Shown: positions 1 to 9,072 of the stretch, piece by piece | Position numbering within the stretch: the first letter of the stretch is position 1 | Layout: every line of letters begins with the position of its first letter | NCBI GenBank assembly: GCA_018401955.1 | Contig: JAGYJT010000007.1 | Span: 1-64,000 of the forward strand | From: Chitinophagales bacterium | GTDB lineage: Bacteria > Bacteroidota > Bacteroidia > Chitinophagales > CAIOSU01 | Direction of reading: 5' to 3' | Length of the DNA: 64,000 nt | Program-made: the position numbers and the translations under genes | The notes under the pieces: model-generated | What the model was told of the DNA's origin: nothing | The model's input: only the letters and a program-made list of their open reading frames with translations | Databases searched by the model: none

Positions 1-1
1 A

Positions 2-3000
2 GAGAAATGCTATGTGCTGGATATGTTCCCCTACCCTAGTGGTGCGGGCTTGCACGTGGGCCATCCGCTGGGCTACATTGCCAGTGATATATACAGCCGC
101 TACAAACGCCTAAAGGGCTATAACGTGTTGCACCCTATGGGTTTTGATGCTTTTGGTTTGCCTGCTGAGCAGTATGCCATACAAACCGGTCAGCACCCTG
201 CCCACACTACCGAGGTGAACATTGCCCGCTATAAAGAGCAATTGGATGCCATTGGTTTTGACTACGACTGGAGCCGCGAGGTGCGCACCAGCGACCCAAA
301 ATACTACAAATTCACGCAGTGGATATTTATACAATTGTTCCACTCGTGGTACAATACCGAGCTACAAAAGGCCCAGCCTATTGAGGATTTGGTGAAAGTG
401 TTTGCCAAAGAAGGCAATACCCAAGTAAAAGCAGCCAGCGGCAAGGTGGAAACTTTTACTGCAACCGATTGGAACAGCTACACCGAGAAACAACAGCAAG
501 AAGCATTAATGGACTACCGCTTGGCATACCTTAAATATGCCGACGTAAACTGGTGCCCGGCCTTGGGTACCGTGCTTGCCAACGACGAGGTGAAAGACGG
601 CGTAAGCGAGCGTGGTGGTCACCCGGTGATTAAAAAGAGTATGCGCCAATGGTTTTTGCGCATTACAGCTTATGCCCAACGTTTGCTGGATGGCTTGGAT
701 ACCGTAGACTTTGCCGAAAGCCTTAAAGAGCAGCAGCGCAACTGGGTAGGCCGCAGCGAAGGGGCAAGTGTGTTTTTTAAGATTGATGGCAGGGAAGAAA
801 GCATTGAAGTGTTTACTACCCGCCCTGATACCATTTTTGGGGCAACGTTTTTGGTATTGGCACCCGAGCACCCGTTAGTTGCCGAGATAACCACTAACCA
901 TAAGGAAGTAGCCGAATACCAAACCTACGTGCAAAGCCGCAGCGAGCGCGACCGCCAAGCAGATGTAAAAACCGTGAGCGGTGCTTTTACCGGTGCATAT
1001 GCGCACAACCCATTTACGGGTGAGGAAATTCCGATTTGGATCGCCGAATATGTATTGATGGGCTATGGCACAGGGGCAATTATGGCCGTGCCTAGTGATG
1101 ATGATCGCGATAATGCCTTTGCTACCAAATTTGGCTTGCAGATAATTGAGGTAATTGATAAGAGCGACTACCCTGGCGCTACCCGTAGCGATAAGTTGGG
1201 CAAAATGATAAACTCAGGCTTTTTGGATGGGATGGAAGTGCCAGCCGCCATTACGCTAATGTGCCAAAAGGTTGACGAGATGTGCATAGGCCAAGGCAAG
1301 ATAAACTACCGTATGCGCGATGCGGGATTTAGCCGCCAACGCTATTGGGGCGAGCCGTTCCCGGTGACGTATAAGGATGACATGCCGTATACTTTGCCTG
1401 AAAGCGCACTACCCGTAGAGTTGCCCGAAGTGGATAGCTTTAAACCGACAGGAGACGGCGACTCGCCACTGGCGCGCAACACCGAGTGGTTAAATACCCC
1501 TGATGGCCCCCGCGAAACCGATACCATGCCGGGCTATGCTGGCAGTAGTTGGTACTTTTTGCGCTACATGGACCCGCACAACGATGACTTTTTTGTAGGC
1601 AATGATGCCGTAAACTATTGGCAAGATGTGGACTTATACACTGGTGGTGCCGAGCATGCCGTAGGCCACTTGCTATACAGCCGCTTTTGGCACAAATTCT
1701 TTTACGACAAAGGTTGGGTACCTACCCAAGAGCCCTATAAGAAGTTGGTGAACCAAGGGATGATACAGGGGGTGAGTGAGAAGATAAATTTTATTACAAT
1801 TGAAGATTTAAAGAGAGTTGGAGATAAAATAATTAACGAAGTTCTTGAGGATCCTAATATTATCAAGAATAATATTGTAAATAACAACCTTTTTTACATT
1901 CTTGTTTCTCAATGTACCAACAACGTTAAAGTAAAACAGGTAATTGAAGCTCTTAGAATTAATGCTGACCTGCTAAATAGCATTAAAGATGAAATTAAAT
2001 CAAATAGAGTTACAAGGTTGTTTTTTGATTCTAAAATAAAAATTGATGTATTAAGCCTATTGGGAGAAAACCATATTGGAAGTCAGAACATAGATTTAAC
2101 TATAGTTGAAAACGGAAAAACCAGTATTTCAAAACTAATAGCTCATTGGCCCTTCATTTTCAGGAATAGTGCATCTTATTTTGATGGAAATATTTTTTCA
2201 GTTCCTATTTATCAACAAATCCCTGGTCCTAAGGATAATTATGTTACTAGAAGCGGTGTTTATTTTGAAGTATCTTCTTTAGATTTTAGTGATTCTTCTT
2301 GGATTAGCGATACCCTCAGCTATCGTTCTAAATATGACACTGAACAAATTTTAAATAGTGAGCTCGATTTTAGAATTGAAGATGAAACGTATGAGTTTCA
2401 ACCTTCAAAATCATCGTCAATCGCTCCAAAAGTTATGCTGATTAATACATTCTCCGAAGTCGAGAAAATGTCTAAGTCAAAATTTAATGTAGTAAATCCC
2501 GATGAAATCATCGCAAAATACGGAGCCGATACGTTCCGAATGTATGAGATGTTTTTGGGGCCGATTGAGCAGAGCAAACCTTGGATAACCAATGGCTTGG
2601 ATGGTGTACACAAGTTCTTGCGCAAGTTTTGGCGTTTGTTTTATAGTGAAGGTGGCTTGGACATTACCGACGAAGCACCAACCAAAGACGAGTTGAAGGT
2701 GTTGCACAAAACCATCAAGAAAATACAAGATGATATTGAGCGTTTGTCGTTCAATACCTGCATCAGTGCGTTTATGATTGCCACTAATGAGTTAACCGAT
2801 TTGAAATGCCGCAAGCGCGCGATTTTAAAGGAGTTGACCATTCTATTGGCACCGTTCGCACCGCACATTGCCGAAGAATTATGGCAAAATGCCTTGGGAG
2901 AAAAGGGTACGGTAGTTTATGCCCCGTTCCCTAAATTTGATGAGAGCGTGCTGGTTGAGAGCAACTTCAACTACCCCGTTTCCATCAACGGTAAGGTACG

Positions 3001-3148
3001 CGTTACTATCGATTTCCCATTAGACTATACCCAAGACCAAGTGCAGCCCGAGGTATTGGCCAATGAGCAAGTACAACGCTGGCTGGAAGGCAAAGAACCC
3101 AAAAAGTTCATTTTTGTGAAAGGTAGGATAATTAATGTGGTGGTTTAG
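2..3148 (+). CDS. leuS: Leucyl-tRNA synthetase, 5'-truncated, with aberrant leucine-specific region
   Basis: Class I aminoacyl-tRNA synthetase that charges tRNA-Leu in the cytoplasm. The reading frame is open to the window edge, so roughly the first 30 residues are missing. Numbering from the codon at 14, the HIGH-type signature HVGH is at residues 14-17. The CP1 editing domain follows (TTRPDTIFG near 267; [10 protein letters not shown] near 350). GMIQG is at 582-586 and KMSKS at 818-822, and the tRNA-binding C-terminus is normal. In Bacteroidota LeuRS about 80 residues separate GMIQG from KMSKS; here there are about 230, and none resembles the usual sequence. That stretch (about 1772-2520) is strikingly AT-rich: by hand count 26% GC over 1801-1920, against 52% over 601-660. 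The frame stays open and KMSKS is intact, so the enzyme may be functional. Identity is certain; the origin of the segment is not. Confidence 0.95.
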   Translation, partial: EKCYVLDMFPYPSGAGLHVGHPLGYIASDIYSRYKRLKGYNVLHPMGFDAFGLPAEQYAIQTGQHPAHTTEVNIARYKEQLDAIGFDYDWSREVRTSDPKYYKFTQWIFIQLFHSWYNTELQKAQPIEDLVKVFAKEGNTQVKAASGKVETFTATDWNSYTEKQQQEALMDYRLAYLKYADVNWCPALGTVLANDEVKDGVSERGGHPVIKKSMRQWFLRITAYAQRLLDGLDTVDFAESLKEQQRNWVGRSEGASVFFKIDGREESIEVFTTRPDTIFGATFLVLAPEHPLVAEITTNHKEVAEYQTYVQSRSERDRQADVKTVSGAFTGAYAHNPFTGEEIPIWIAEYVLMGYGTGAIMAVPSDDDRDNAFATKFGLQIIEVIDKSDYPGATRSDKLGKMINSGFLDGMEVPAAITLMCQKVDEMCIGQGKINYRMRDAGFSRQRYWGEPFPVTYKDDMPYTLPESALPVELPEVDSFKPTGDGDSPLARNTEWLNTPDGPRETDTMPGYAGSSWYFLRYMDPHNDDFFVGNDAVNYWQDVDLYTGGAEHAVGHLLYSRFWHKFFYDKGWVPTQEPYKKLVNQGMIQGVSEKINFITIEDLKRVGDKIINEVLEDPNIIKNNIVNNNLFYILVSQCTNNVKVKQVIEALRINADLLNSIKDEIKSNRVTRLFFDSKIKIDVLSLLGENHIGSQNIDLTIVENGKTSISKLIAHWPFIFRNSASYFDGNIFSVPIYQQIPGPKDNYVTRSGVYFEVSSLDFSDSSWISDTLSYRSKYDTEQILNSELDFRIEDETYEFQPSKSSSIAPKVMLINTFSEVEKMSKSKFNVVNPDEIIAKYGADTFRMYEMFLGPIEQSKPWITNGLDGVHKFLRKFWRLFYSEGGLDITDEAPTKDELKVLHKTIKKIQDDIERLSFNTCISAFMIATNELTDLKCRKRAILKELTILLAPFAPHIAEELWQNALGEKGTVVYAPFPKFDESVLVESNFNYPVSINGKVRVTIDFPLDYTQDQVQPEVLANEQVQRWLEGKEPKKFIFVKGRIINVVV
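1772..2520 (+). other. AT-rich replacement segment inside leuS
   Basis: A composition-shifted block begins straight after the GMIQG codons and fades out downstream of KMSKS. It encodes a mainly helical first half (many I, L, K, N, E) and a beta-rich second half. I recognise no domain in it. It has no intein signature (no initial Cys/Ser with terminal His-Asn) and no transposase. It occupies the place of the leucine-specific domain. Confidence 0.7.
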
Positions 3149-3160
3149 ATTCTCAACAAA

Positions 3161-3370
3161 CCGTCATTGCGATGAAGGAAGTTGCGCAGCAACCGACTGA
3201 AGAAGCAATCCGCAAACGATATGGATTGGTGACCTTCTCAGCACATTTGCGCAATATGTACATTTGGCTTCACTGCTAGTTTAGCGCTAGTGCATCGGCT
3301 CAGGGGATTGCCACAAACCCATGTAAACCATAGGTTAGATTAGCTGTAGTATGGGTTTTCGCAATGACGG
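3161..3370. repeat. 210-bp element with 12-bp perfect terminal inverted repeats
   Basis: CCGTCATTGCGA at 3161-3172 is exactly mirrored by TCGCAATGACGG at 3359-3370. The inside contains the motif GAAGCAATCCGCAAACG and no coding frame. The GTCATTGCGA...GAAGCAATC wording resembles dispersed, non-coding repeats common in many bacterial genomes. It lies between leuS and the 3' end of a decayed esterase, and its right edge supplies the last codons and stop of the esterase remnant. Confidence 0.6.
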
Positions 3371-4293
3371 AGCAGATTGACTACCCCATCCCCAACCGCT
3401 TCTTCATATACTCCCCATCTGCTCAATAGATTCACGGGCTTCGGGCAGAAAGAGTCATACATCTGCCAAACATGGAAGGTGTGTGCCCATTCAACAAGTT
3501 CCACATCCACCCCATCGGCCGCAGCTTTGGCGGCAATGCGCACGAGTCGCTATGAATCAATTCAACCGCCCCTACCTGAATCATGATGGGCGGCAAACCA
3601 GTGTAATCACCTATATGGGCGATATAAACGGGTCGCGCAAATCAGTTTGCCCGCGTATAATTTACCATGCCATATAAGCGAATCGTTGTGCAGCACACTA
3701 TCTTTCCTTCTTGGTATTTTATTCGACTCCCCTGCCCCTTCCAAATCGGCCCAAGGCGACAGCAATACTCCCGCAGCTGGCAATGGCATACCAAGTGCTT
3801 TCCAACAAAAGTAGCGTAGCCGCTGAGAGGCCACCGCCAGCTGAGTCGCCAGCAATAATATCCTCAGGTTTAAACCCTTCATCAAAGGTATTGATAACCT
3901 TTAACGGCATCATCAAAGCCGCTGGGTATGGGTGCTCTGGTGCCATTCCTATACTCAATGGCAAAAGCGGTAATGCCAGCGGCAAGCTATTTTTGCAATC
4001 ATCCTTCTATGGGTATCCAACGAGCACAAGCATAGGGCGCCACCATGCAGATAGTATAGTGCCTTATCGTGCCTGGCACCTTTGGGGGTTATGCGTTCGG
4101 CTTTTACACCCGCTATAGTTAGTGGTTGTACGGTAATGTTTTTAGCCCTTGGCAAAAACCAACGAGCAGCCCTATCCATGTCTTTTCGCATTTTGGGCAC
4201 GCCAGGCAAGCGCTTGCCTACAACCAACCTTACTATCCTAAGCAAGAACCTAAATATAGCTAGCTGCCAACTTCTTTTTTCTCTTATTATCAT
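3340..4293 (-). pseudogene. Decayed alpha/beta hydrolase (HSL/acetyl-esterase family)
   Basis: Pieces of one esterase appear in order on the minus strand but in different frames. The N-terminal part with YYLHGGA (oxyanion HGG) lies at about 4293-3990. APEHPYPAAL and GFKPEDIIAGDSAGGGLSAA (nucleophile Ser in GDSAGG) lie at about 3985-3800. AGVLLSPWADLEG lies at about 3790-3740, a piece reading GLPPIMIQVGAVELIHSD at about 3600-3545, and a C-terminal part with FHVW (likely catalytic His) at about 3540-3340. At least three frameshifts separate them, so no intact product is possible. The order matches a complete hormone-sensitive-lipase-type esterase of about 310 residues. It could be real decay or clustered sequencing errors; real decay is favoured because neighbouring genes are clean. 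Confidence 0.8.
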
Positions 4294-4416
4294 GGATCCC
4301 GGGTTTCACTAAGTACTTTTACAAATGTAAACTTCTTAGCGGCAATTTGATGCTTATCATTTGCATGCGCCACAACTAATCCTTGGCATTAGTACCTTTT
4401 ATTTTCAACTATATTG

Positions 4417-4424
4417 TAAATTTG
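4417..4424 (+). promoter_or_regulatory. Putative -7 box (TAAATTTG) for the heptose kinase gene
   Basis: TAAATTTG fits the Bacteroidota -7 consensus TAnnTTTG and would start transcription near 4431, leaving a leader of about 20 nt before the TTG start at 4450. No TTG sits at the expected -33 position, so support is partial. Confidence 0.35.
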
Positions 4425-4449
4425 GCAGCATCGCCCAACCCATTGCACC

Positions 4450-5454
4450 TTGAATACTGATTACAAAAGCATTATCGATTCTTTTTCGCAAACCAAAGTA
4501 CTGGTTATCGGCGATGTAATGTTGGATACCTACCTATATGGTAGCACCAACCGCATTTCGCCTGAGGCACCAGTACCCGTGGTAGAAATTTCACACCAAG
4601 AGCATTGCCCTGGCGGCGCGGCCAACGTGGCCATGAACCTAAGGGCATTGGGTGCTAAAGTAACCCTATGTGGCTTGGTGGGCGATGATAATGAAGGACG
4701 GATACTAAAAGACCAACTTGAAGATGCCGGGGTGGCTTGCCACTATTTGGCCAAAATGAAGACCCGCCCCACTACCCACAAAAACCGTATAGTAAGTCGC
4801 AATCAGCAAATGCTGCGATATGATAGAGAGCAAAAAGATGAACTGAAGGGCATAGAAGCCTCGCAGCTTAAAGAAGCCGTATTGACAGCAATAGCTGAGG
4901 CGCCGCAGATAGTTATATTGCAAGATTATAACAAGGGAGTATTGTTTGCGGAGATGATTGAAAGCGTTATGACTGAGTGTGCCAAACGCAACATACCTGT
5001 GGCGGTTGACCCTAAAAAGCATAACTTTTTTGCATACCAAGGAGCTACACTTTTTAAGCCAAACCTTAAGGAAGTTAGGGAAGCCTTGAAAATGGACATT
5101 GAACCGAATGAGAGCGCTGCGATGCTGAGTGCTGGTAAGCAGTTAATCAATCAATTGGGTGCTAAGCAGGTAATGATAACGCTATCCGAGCATGGTGTAT
5201 TTGTAACCGATGGCCAATCTACTTTAAGAACCAATGCCGTTGTACGCAACATTGCAGATGTGTCGGGAGCGGGCGATACGGTTATTGCAGTGGCTGCTTT
5301 ATGCATTGCGGCAGGTTTACAACTGGCCGAGTGTGCCCACCTGGCCAATATTGCTGGTGGCATGGTTTGCGAAAAACCAGGGGTAGCTTCTATTACTACC
5401 ACCGAACTATTAAATGAGGCATTGAAAACCAACTATGCTCCTCAAATCATATAA
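4450..5454 (+). CDS. hldA: D-glycero-beta-D-manno-heptose-7-phosphate kinase (PfkB family)
   Basis: Phosphorylates heptose 7-phosphate at C1 in the ADP-heptose pathway that feeds LPS core synthesis. It is 334 residues, the length of the kinase domain alone; the C-terminal adenylyltransferase half of bifunctional HldE is absent. The PfkB signatures are present: the substrate-side GGAANVAMNL at about 55-64 and the ATP-site DVSGAGDT at 270-277, whose last Asp is the catalytic base. The N-terminal GDVMLDTYLYGSTNRISPEAP is typical of RfaE domain I. TTG is the start because no ATG lies upstream in frame and the homologous N-terminus begins here. The next gene starts 20 nt before this one ends, so the two are probably cotranscribed. 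Confidence 0.9.
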   Translation: MNTDYKSIIDSFSQTKVLVIGDVMLDTYLYGSTNRISPEAPVPVVEISHQEHCPGGAANVAMNLRALGAKVTLCGLVGDDNEGRILKDQLEDAGVACHYLAKMKTRPTTHKNRIVSRNQQMLRYDREQKDELKGIEASQLKEAVLTAIAEAPQIVILQDYNKGVLFAEMIESVMTECAKRNIPVAVDPKKHNFFAYQGATLFKPNLKEVREALKMDIEPNESAAMLSAGKQLINQLGAKQVMITLSEHGVFVTDGQSTLRTNAVVRNIADVSGAGDTVIAVAALCIAAGLQLAECAHLANIAGGMVCEKPGVASITTTELLNEALKTNYAPQII

Positions 5455-7255
5455 GCGTATAAGAGAGCGGATAAACCTGTTTATCTATGATAGCCAACCT
5501 AAGGTGGCTACGTTTTTTAAAGTGCTTATGCCCATAACCGCCTTTGCATCGCTTGGTATATTGGTATATTACTATGGCTTTGGCAATCATCTAGACCAAG
5601 GATCGGTTTTATTAAAACTCATTCGCTTTTCGTTTGCCATTTTCTTCCTCAATTTTGTTTCTAGGCTCATTTACGCATCGCGCAAAATACAGTACTTTAA
5701 GCGACATATTTTTGAGGGTATACTGATGATAATAGCGACCATTGAAGCGCTAAGCAGTATTGGCAACAAGTTTCCGTTGTTTGAGAATATTTTGGCCAGC
5801 ACAGGCTTCGAAAACTTTGAAGCCTGGTACCTTATCTCTATGCATATTTATATGCTTATACTTGTTGGGTTGGAGATATTAAAATATGGCCAACGGCTGT
5901 TGAGTTTAAAAATAAAGCCGGGGTTGCTGTTTGCAGCCTCTTTCTTAGCATTGGTTGTTGGCGGATCAGGATTATTGATGCTGCCAGAAGTGACTGCCAC
6001 AGGAGAATCTATGAACTTATTGAATGCCATCTTCACTTCAACCAGTGCCACCTGTGTAACCGGTTTGATTGTTGAAGACACCGCAACCTTTTTTAGCATA
6101 AAGGGCAAAGTGCTTATACTGATATTGATACAACTGGGGGGCTTAGGTATCCTATCTTTTGCTTCCTTTTTTGCCATTTTCGTTAAACAGGGTTTAGGCA
6201 TACGGCAACAAACCGCCCTGCAAGACATGCTAAGCACCGACAGCCTTATTAATGCAAAAGACCTACTGCGGCAGATAATAATTTACACCTTCACTATTGA
6301 GTTTGTAGGTGCAGTGCTTATACACGCCACTTGGAGCCCCGAGGTACAGTTTAATAGCTTTGGGCAAAAAATGTTTTTTTCCGTATTCCACTCTGTTTCT
6401 GCGTTTTGTAACGCAGGCTTTGCTTTGTTTACCAACGGCTTAATGGAGAAAGGTGTAGCAACCTCATACATGCAGCACATGGTTATTATTGTGCTGATTG
6501 TGCTTGGCGGCATTGGTTTTCCGGTACTACGAGACCTTACCTCCATATCGCGACTTAGAGAGCGCATGCGCAAGCCATGGATGAAATGGCGCATGAGCAC
6601 CAGTGTAGCCATTTATGCCTCGCTGCTGTTAATAGTAGGTGGTACCATTTTATTCTACTTTCTGGAAAAAGACCATTTGCTTGCAGACGCAAGTCCGCTT
6701 GAGGCTGTTATTCTCTCTTTGTTTCAATCCGTTACTACCCGCACCGCCGGTTTTAATACCGTTGATATGAGCGCCATGACCAATGCCACATATGTAATGT
6801 TCATCTTTCTAATGTTTGTAGGGGCTTCATCTGGCGGTACGGGAGGAGGGATTAAAACCTCCACCTTCTTTGTGATGTTGCTGGCTGGCTACTCTACCAT
6901 ACGTGGCAAAAAGGTATTACACTTTAATGGTAAAACCATTCCTCAAGATTTACTGAATAAAGCCTATACCCTGCTCATTTTTGGAGCCACTTGGGTATTA
7001 TTTACCGTGTTTTGCCTTTCAATAACCGAAGAAGGCAAAGACATCATGGTTATTGTATTTGAGGCGGTTTCAGCTTTTGGCACTGTTGGTGTTTCCGCAG
7101 GCCTTACCGGTGATTTAACACCAATTGGTAAGGTCCTCATCATCATTACCATGTTTGTAGGCCGTGTAGGGCTACTTACCTTGGCTTTTGCGCTAAGCTC
7201 GCCTGTAGAAACCAACAACTACAAATACCCCAACACACACATGATGATTGGTTAA
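5435..7255 (+). CDS. TrkH/KtrB-type potassium uptake protein, membrane subunit
   Basis: Inner-membrane K+ translocating subunit of 606 residues. The four pore-loop repeats are recognisable: TSATCVTGL (about residue 205), SVSAFCNAGFAL (about 328), VTTRTAGFNTVD (about 430) and AVSAFGTVGVSAGL (about 547). Each carries the selectivity-filter Gly. The first 150 residues hold extra membrane segments. The family needs a peripheral NAD/ATP-binding RCK subunit (TrkA/KtrA); none is encoded in this window. The ORF overlaps hldA by 20 nt and is followed 5 nt later by a small membrane protein, suggesting one transcript. KtrB versus TrkH cannot be settled by eye. Confidence 0.9.
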   Translation: MLLKSYKRIRERINLFIYDSQPKVATFFKVLMPITAFASLGILVYYYGFGNHLDQGSVLLKLIRFSFAIFFLNFVSRLIYASRKIQYFKRHIFEGILMIIATIEALSSIGNKFPLFENILASTGFENFEAWYLISMHIYMLILVGLEILKYGQRLLSLKIKPGLLFAASFLALVVGGSGLLMLPEVTATGESMNLLNAIFTSTSATCVTGLIVEDTATFFSIKGKVLILILIQLGGLGILSFASFFAIFVKQGLGIRQQTALQDMLSTDSLINAKDLLRQIIIYTFTIEFVGAVLIHATWSPEVQFNSFGQKMFFSVFHSVSAFCNAGFALFTNGLMEKGVATSYMQHMVIIVLIVLGGIGFPVLRDLTSISRLRERMRKPWMKWRMSTSVAIYASLLLIVGGTILFYFLEKDHLLADASPLEAVILSLFQSVTTRTAGFNTVDMSAMTNATYVMFIFLMFVGASSGGTGGGIKTSTFFVMLLAGYSTIRGKKVLHFNGKTIPQDLLNKAYTLLIFGATWVLFTVFCLSITEEGKDIMVIVFEAVSAFGTVGVSAGLTGDLTPIGKVLIIITMFVGRVGLLTLAFALSSPVETNNYKYPNTHMMIG

Positions 7256-7260
7256 AAAGG

Positions 7261-7902
7261 ATGAAAATGGAGGAAGACAAGTTAAAAAAGGGCAACTCCC
7301 TTAGTTCCATCCGGAACTGGAAAATGCAACGACACACTATTTTGCAAATATTTTTTATCGTTGCTATAATGGCTGGGATAACCAGTTACTATATCCATGG
7401 GGCATTTATACTTACTTGGATAGCAATTTTTGTTCTAATTCTTGCTGATAGAAAACTACCTGTAAGGAAAATAGCAGTATCTGAGAGTAGTATTGTCATC
7501 TCTTGGTTTTCTAATAAGATAAAACTATCAATACCATTTAATGAAATTCGCTATCATGAACTAACATTGCGCTATTCAATTAAAGACCGAATGGAGCTAA
7601 TGATAATGGATGTTTATACCGACTCCAAAAAATACAGCTTTACGCAATACGAGTTCTCGAATATCAAAGAATTACATGACGAGCTTAGCAGGCATTTGAA
7701 TCCAGGACCCGAGCCCCTGTTTGTAACCAAGACCAAAAATGTATGGCTCGTGGTTTGGGGGGGTGTAGCTATAGTTGTTAGCTCGGGGTTGTTTTACCTT
7801 TCTCTTACCAATGGGTCAACTAATAGCTTTCTAGGTGTATTTTTTTTATTGTTTGCGTTTATAGGTATAGGAATGATTGCAGCATATGGAAGGATAAAGT
7901 AG
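7261..7902 (+). CDS. Hypothetical four-TM membrane protein
   Basis: A 213-residue protein I do not recognise. Two hydrophobic segments lie near residues 23-60 (ILQIFFIVAIMAG and an adjacent one) and two near 155-210 (VWLVVWGGVAIVVSSGLFYL and FLGVFFLLFAFIGIGMIAAY). Between them is a soluble stretch of about 95 residues rich in charged and aromatic residues, reminiscent of a PH-like domain of small bacterial membrane proteins, but that is a guess. It starts 5 nt after the K+ transporter stop and is probably cotranscribed. It converges with the next gene, whose stop is 9 nt away. Confidence 0.7.
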   Translation: MKMEEDKLKKGNSLSSIRNWKMQRHTILQIFFIVAIMAGITSYYIHGAFILTWIAIFVLILADRKLPVRKIAVSESSIVISWFSNKIKLSIPFNEIRYHELTLRYSIKDRMELMIMDVYTDSKKYSFTQYEFSNIKELHDELSRHLNPGPEPLFVTKTKNVWLVVWGGVAIVVSSGLFYLSLTNGSTNSFLGVFFLLFAFIGIGMIAAYGRIK

Positions 7903-7911
7903 GCACGCATA

Positions 7912-8919
7912 CTAAGCTTCTACCCTAGCCTCAACATCAGCCTTCACGGCTTCTTCATATTCGCTAACCAACGTTTGGATAATTTCCTTCACCGGGCGAA
8001 TGGCATGTACATACTCAATGGTTGGGCCTGCGCACCATACCGTTTTATAAGTAGCACTAAAGGCAGCATTTTCAACTGCTTTCATACCTTTATAAAAGGT
8101 CAACATTTTAACGTACTTCTTAAGGCTCTTGTTCTTTGCCAACATGGCTTCTAGCCAGTTTTGCTCTGTACCTATTTTCTGCACGTAAGGTGTATTGATA
8201 ACGGTACATGGCGTACCGCTTATCTTGTTGGTCATTACTATATCCTTGGCTCCATAGTCAACGCAAGCTTGTTTATAGCCTTGGCTTACTTCTGCTTCGT
8301 AAGTAGCAATAAATAAGCTACCTATTGATGCACCACAAGCACCGCGGTCAAGCACCTTTTTCAAGTGCTCGCCTTTGCCCACTTCGCCGGCATTAATAAC
8401 TGGAATATTACACGCATTTAGTAAACGCGGTATCAACTCTTCTGAAGGCATCGGGCCAGCGTGGCCGCCCGCACCAGAGTTCACGGCAATCAGGGCATCG
8501 GCACCTAGGTATTCTACTTTTTGGGCAAACTTTTCGTCCACCACGTCACAAAACACTTTAATCCCCTCTGGCTTACAAGCTTTAATAATCTCCTCGGGGC
8601 TACCCAACGAAGTGATAATGTAATCAACATGCATCTCAACACAAGTGCGCAGTTGCTCTTCCAGTTTAATGTTAGATTTATTGGCAATTAAATTGATACC
8701 TATCGGTCCCTTACTATGCTCACGAATTTGCGTAAGCGCAGCGCGAAACTCCTTATCGGTGCGATAATTTAGTGCAGGTATGGCACCCGTGGCGCCAGCA
8801 TTGATAGACTCAATTACCATGGCTGCATTAGATACCAAAAACATGGGTGCCATAATTATCGGGTACCGTATACCCAACATATCGGTTAAAGCAGTATCAA
8901 TGGTATGTAGCTTATTCAT
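7912..8919 (-). CDS. Nitronate monooxygenase / NAD(P)H-dependent flavin oxidoreductase family
   Basis: FMN-binding TIM-barrel enzyme of the 2-nitropropane dioxygenase family. It shows the N-terminal LGIRYPIIMAPMFLVSNAAM, the loop GPIGINLIANKSN, the phosphate-binding VNSGAGGHAGP and PVINAGEVGKGEHL, and GASIGSLFIAT. Members oxidise alkyl nitronates, or act as enoyl reductases or unrelated flavin oxidoreductases, so substrate cannot be assigned. The frame extends upstream to 9006, but the extra 29 residues are hydrophobic and not family-like. The ATG at 8919 gives the usual N-terminus (MNKLHTIDTALTDMLGIRYP) and a 335-residue protein. Confidence 0.85.
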   Translation of the reverse strand: MNKLHTIDTALTDMLGIRYPIIMAPMFLVSNAAMVIESINAGATGAIPALNYRTDKEFRAALTQIREHSKGPIGINLIANKSNIKLEEQLRTCVEMHVDYIITSLGSPEEIIKACKPEGIKVFCDVVDEKFAQKVEYLGADALIAVNSGAGGHAGPMPSEELIPRLLNACNIPVINAGEVGKGEHLKKVLDRGACGASIGSLFIATYEAEVSQGYKQACVDYGAKDIVMTNKISGTPCTVINTPYVQKIGTEQNWLEAMLAKNKSLKKYVKMLTFYKGMKAVENAAFSATYKTVWCAGPTIEYVHAIRPVKEIIQTLVSEYEEAVKADVEARVEA

Positions 8920-9020
8920 CTTTAACTGGGGGCTTGTATTATGTGCCATTGCAAATGCAGTAGCAATGATTATTAATAAAGAGCAAATATAATGGTTTAG
9001 AGCCAATTAGGCATAAAAAA

Positions 9021-9045
9021 GCACGATGTGTATAACACACCGTGC
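9021..9045 (-). terminator. Intrinsic terminator of the acyl-CoA ligase gene
   Basis: An 11-bp stem with one mismatch and a 3-nt loop (GCACGATGTGT-ATA-ACACACCGTGC as written on +). On the minus strand six U residues follow (9020-9015). It lies 28 nt past the stop codon of the ligase. Confidence 0.8.
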
Positions 9046-9072
9046 TCAATCATTGTTCGTAAAAATATAAAC

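Noticed and set aside
1772-2520. Intein in LeuRS
   Set aside because: No initial Cys/Ser/Thr splice residue, no terminal His-Asn and no endonuclease motifs; the segment also replaces native residues rather than interrupting them.
3711-4118. Plus-strand 135-codon frame
   Set aside because: It lies antisense to the decayed esterase, whose motifs on the minus strand are unmistakable.
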